Assembly (NCBI GenBank): GCA_012727745.1
Contig: JAAYGJ010000009.1
Location: 1 to 7,746 of the forward strand
Reading direction: 5' to 3'
Length of the DNA: 7,746 nucleotides
DNA from: Clostridia bacterium
Lineage (GTDB): Bacteria > Bacillota > DSM-521 > Neomoorellales > Neomoorellaceae
Shown: one piece after another, positions 6,639 to 7,746 of the stretch
How positions within the stretch are numbered: position 1 is the first letter of the stretch
Layout: each line of letters starts with the position of its first letter
Notes under the pieces: model-generated
Told to the model about the DNA's origin: nothing
The model's input: only the letters and a program-made list of their open reading frames with translations
Databases searched by the model: none
Position numbers and translations under genes: made by a program

Positions 6639-6678
6639 AAACCTCTAACACCACAGCCAGTGTGTTTGAGGTTTTTTT
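6639..6678 (+). terminator. Rho-independent terminator, probably working in both directions
   Basis: AAACCTC (6639-6645) pairs with GAGGTTT (6668-6674), then a T-T mismatch, then AACAC (6647-6651) pairs with GTGTT (6662-6666), closing a 10-base loop. A run of seven T follows at 6672-6678. It begins 9 bases after the activase stop. On the - strand the same hairpin is followed by GTTTTT, so it may also end galU transcription, whose stop is about 30 bases away. Confidence 0.85.
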
Positions 6679-6704
6679 AATAGCCACCGGGATGTTTAGC
6701 TCAC

Positions 6705-7607
6705 TTATTGTTCTCCATTACCAGCCTTGCTGGCGGCAGCCGGGGTGAGCAGGTTGTTAAGGTAGGCTCTGAATGGTTCCGCCAGGTCCGGTCGGGCCAG
6801 GGCAAATTCCACCGTAGCTTTGAGGAAACCCAGTTTATCTCCAGTATCATAACGTTTGCCATCGAAACGATAAGCATAAATTTTGCTTTTGCGGGCCAGC
6901 AGGCGCAGGGCATCTGTAAGCTGGATCTCGCCGCCGGCACCGGGTTGAGTTTCTGCTAATAGAGGGAAGATTTCCGGCAGCAGTATATAGCGGCCGATAA
7001 CAGCCAGGTTGGAGGGGGCTGCTTCCGGCCGGGGTTTTTCGACCAGGTCTTTTACTTCTATAAGCGCACCGTCAACAGACAGCGGTTCGATAATACCGTA
7101 ACGATGAGTATCTTCAGGAGGTACTTCCTGCACGGCAATAACGGTTGTCTTCACCTGGGAGTAAACATTGAGCAGTTGTTCCAGGCAGGAAGGCTTATTG
7201 ACAATAATATCGTCACCCAGTAAGACGGCGAAGGGTTCCTGGCCAATAAATTTGCGGGCGCAATAAATAGCATGTCCCAGGCCCAGCTGTTCTTTTTGGC
7301 GAATATAATGGATATCAGCCAGGCGAGTAGTACTTTCAACTATTTCCAGCAACTCCCGGCTACCTTTTTGCCGCAGGATGTTCTCCAGTTCAGGCGAATG
7401 GTCAAAGTGATCCTCTATGGCTCGCTTGTTTTTACCCGTAATTATAAGGATATCTTCGACTTTTGCATTTACGGCTTCTTCGATGATGAACTGGATAGCC
7501 GGTTTGTCGACAATGGGCAGCATTTCTTTGGGCTGAGCTTTGGTGGCTGGCAAAAAACGGGTACCCCAGCCGGCAGCGGGGATAACAGCTTTTTGAATCA
7601 AAGGCAT
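6705..7607 (-). CDS. galU: UTP--glucose-1-phosphate uridylyltransferase
   Basis: Cytoplasmic enzyme making UDP-glucose and pyrophosphate from UTP and glucose 1-phosphate, supplying cell-wall, glycolipid and exopolysaccharide synthesis. The 300 aa are full length for bacterial GalU. Motifs in order are the nucleotide-binding signature IPAAGWGTRFLPATKAQPKE (9-28, with catalytic-type Arg17 and Lys27), VDKPAIQFIIEEA (33-45), GLGHAIYCAR (109-118), the metal-site loop LLGDDII (129-135), VEKPRPEAAPSNLAVIGRY (189-207), GAGGEIQLTDALR (223-235) and the C-terminal YDTGDKLGFLKATVEFAL (253-270). The ATG has GGAGTGA 6 bases upstream. It is convergent with the spoVA-activase unit, monocistronic as far as the window shows, and driven by its own promoter near 7663-7671. 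Nothing unusual is seen in the protein. Confidence 0.98.
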   Translation of the reverse strand: MPLIQKAVIPAAGWGTRFLPATKAQPKEMLPIVDKPAIQFIIEEAVNAKVEDILIITGKNKRAIEDHFDHSPELENILRQKGSRELLEIVESTTRLADIHYIRQKEQLGLGHAIYCARKFIGQEPFAVLLGDDIIVNKPSCLEQLLNVYSQVKTTVIAVQEVPPEDTHRYGIIEPLSVDGALIEVKDLVEKPRPEAAPSNLAVIGRYILLPEIFPLLAETQPGAGGEIQLTDALRLLARKSKIYAYRFDGKRYDTGDKLGFLKATVEFALARPDLAEPFRAYLNNLLTPAAASKAGNGEQ

Positions 7608-7613
7608 GATGTT

Positions 7614-7620
7614 TCACTCC
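7614..7620 (-). promoter_or_regulatory. Shine-Dalgarno site of galU
   Basis: Read on the - strand, GGAGTGA lies 6 bases before the galU ATG (7607). It supports this start, which also gives the standard GalU N-terminus. Confidence 0.7.
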
Positions 7621-7640
7621 ATTTTAAGTTTTGCCGGGAA

Positions 7641-7673
7641 CATGTTAACAAACAACACTACCATTATAACATG
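7641..7673. repeat. Inverted repeat around the galU promoter, possible operator
   Basis: CATGTTA (7641-7647) and TAACATG (7667-7673) are perfect inverted copies separated by 19 bases. One arm overlaps the extended -10 and the other lies about 10-16 bases after the predicted transcript start. The left arm also belongs to the short palindrome TGTTAACA (7643-7650). The geometry would suit a repressor bound across the promoter, but a 7-bp match in AT-rich DNA can arise by chance. Confidence 0.35.
7663..7671 (-). promoter_or_regulatory. Extended -10 vegetative promoter of galU
   Basis: On the - strand the sequence reads TGTTATAAT: a perfect TATAAT (7668-7663) with the TG extension one base upstream. 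No good -35 box is seen at 16-18 bp spacing (AGGCTT at 17 bp), which is acceptable for an extended -10 site. The predicted transcript start is near 7656-7658, leaving a leader of about 50 bases. The site is flanked by a 7-bp inverted repeat that could be an operator. Confidence 0.7.
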
Positions 7674-7746
7674 AGGTTTAAAACAAAGCCTTAAATAATG
7701 GGGACATTTGGGTAAGTTGTAAAATTAAATGCCGCACATATAAAAA

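Noticed and set aside
7272..7694. 140-codon + strand frame opposite galU and its promoter
   Set aside because: It is a shadow of galU that runs through the promoter region, with no domain and no ribosome site.
7691..7720. GGGGACATTT-like stretch as part of a dispersed repeat
   Set aside because: Only one copy is present and no inverted partner or transposase is nearby, so a repeat family cannot be supported from this window.
1..7746. CRISPR array, tRNA, rRNA, insertion sequence or riboswitch
   Set aside because: No regularly spaced repeats, no cloverleaf or rRNA-like sequence, no transposase frame and no recognisable aptamer were found; the non-coding stretches are all under 150 bases.

Overview
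The window comes from an endospore-forming Bacillota, most likely a Clostridia-class anaerobe of the Moorella/Desulfotomaculum kind. The basis is a clostridial-type spoVA gene set, a 2-hydroxyacyl-CoA-dehydratase-type activase system typical of strict anaerobes, strong Shine-Dalgarno sites, frequent TTG starts and roughly balanced base composition. The genus is an inference from gene content only.

Layout. Positions 1-6630 hold seven tightly packed + strand genes that read as one transcription unit. First come four spore genes: spoVAC (5' end probably outside the window), spoVAD, spoVAE (the AEb type) and spoVAF, a GerA-family membrane protein. They are followed, with no terminator and with an overlap at the spoVAF stop, by three genes of a different kind. 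Two are tandem, diverged paralogues of the DUF2229/'CoA protein activase' type (COG3580-like, then COG3581-like; ATGA overlap between them). The third is an ATP-dependent acyl-CoA dehydratase activase of the HgdC/BcrA-D ASKHA family, with both 4Fe-4S cysteines in place. A hairpin plus T-run at about 6639-6678 ends the unit. galU (UTP-glucose-1-phosphate uridylyltransferase) lies convergently on the - strand, with its own extended -10 promoter near 7663-7671. The last 75 bases or so hold no gene that I can see.

How the genes work together. SpoVAC, SpoVAD and SpoVAE belong to the forespore inner-membrane machinery that moves Ca-dipicolinic acid into the spore and releases it at germination. SpoVAF is a germination-associated membrane subunit. 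The activase and its two cysteine-bearing partners look like a complete ATP-driven electron-transfer module: the activase hydrolyses ATP to push a low-potential electron into a partner metallocluster protein. No canonical dehydratase (HgdA/B) and no substrate gene is present. The striking point is that this redox module is wired translationally into a spore operon. If it shares the spoVA promoter (which would lie upstream of the window), it would be made in the developing forespore. Its substrate cannot be read from the sequence. galU is an ordinary housekeeping neighbour and shows no link to the operon.
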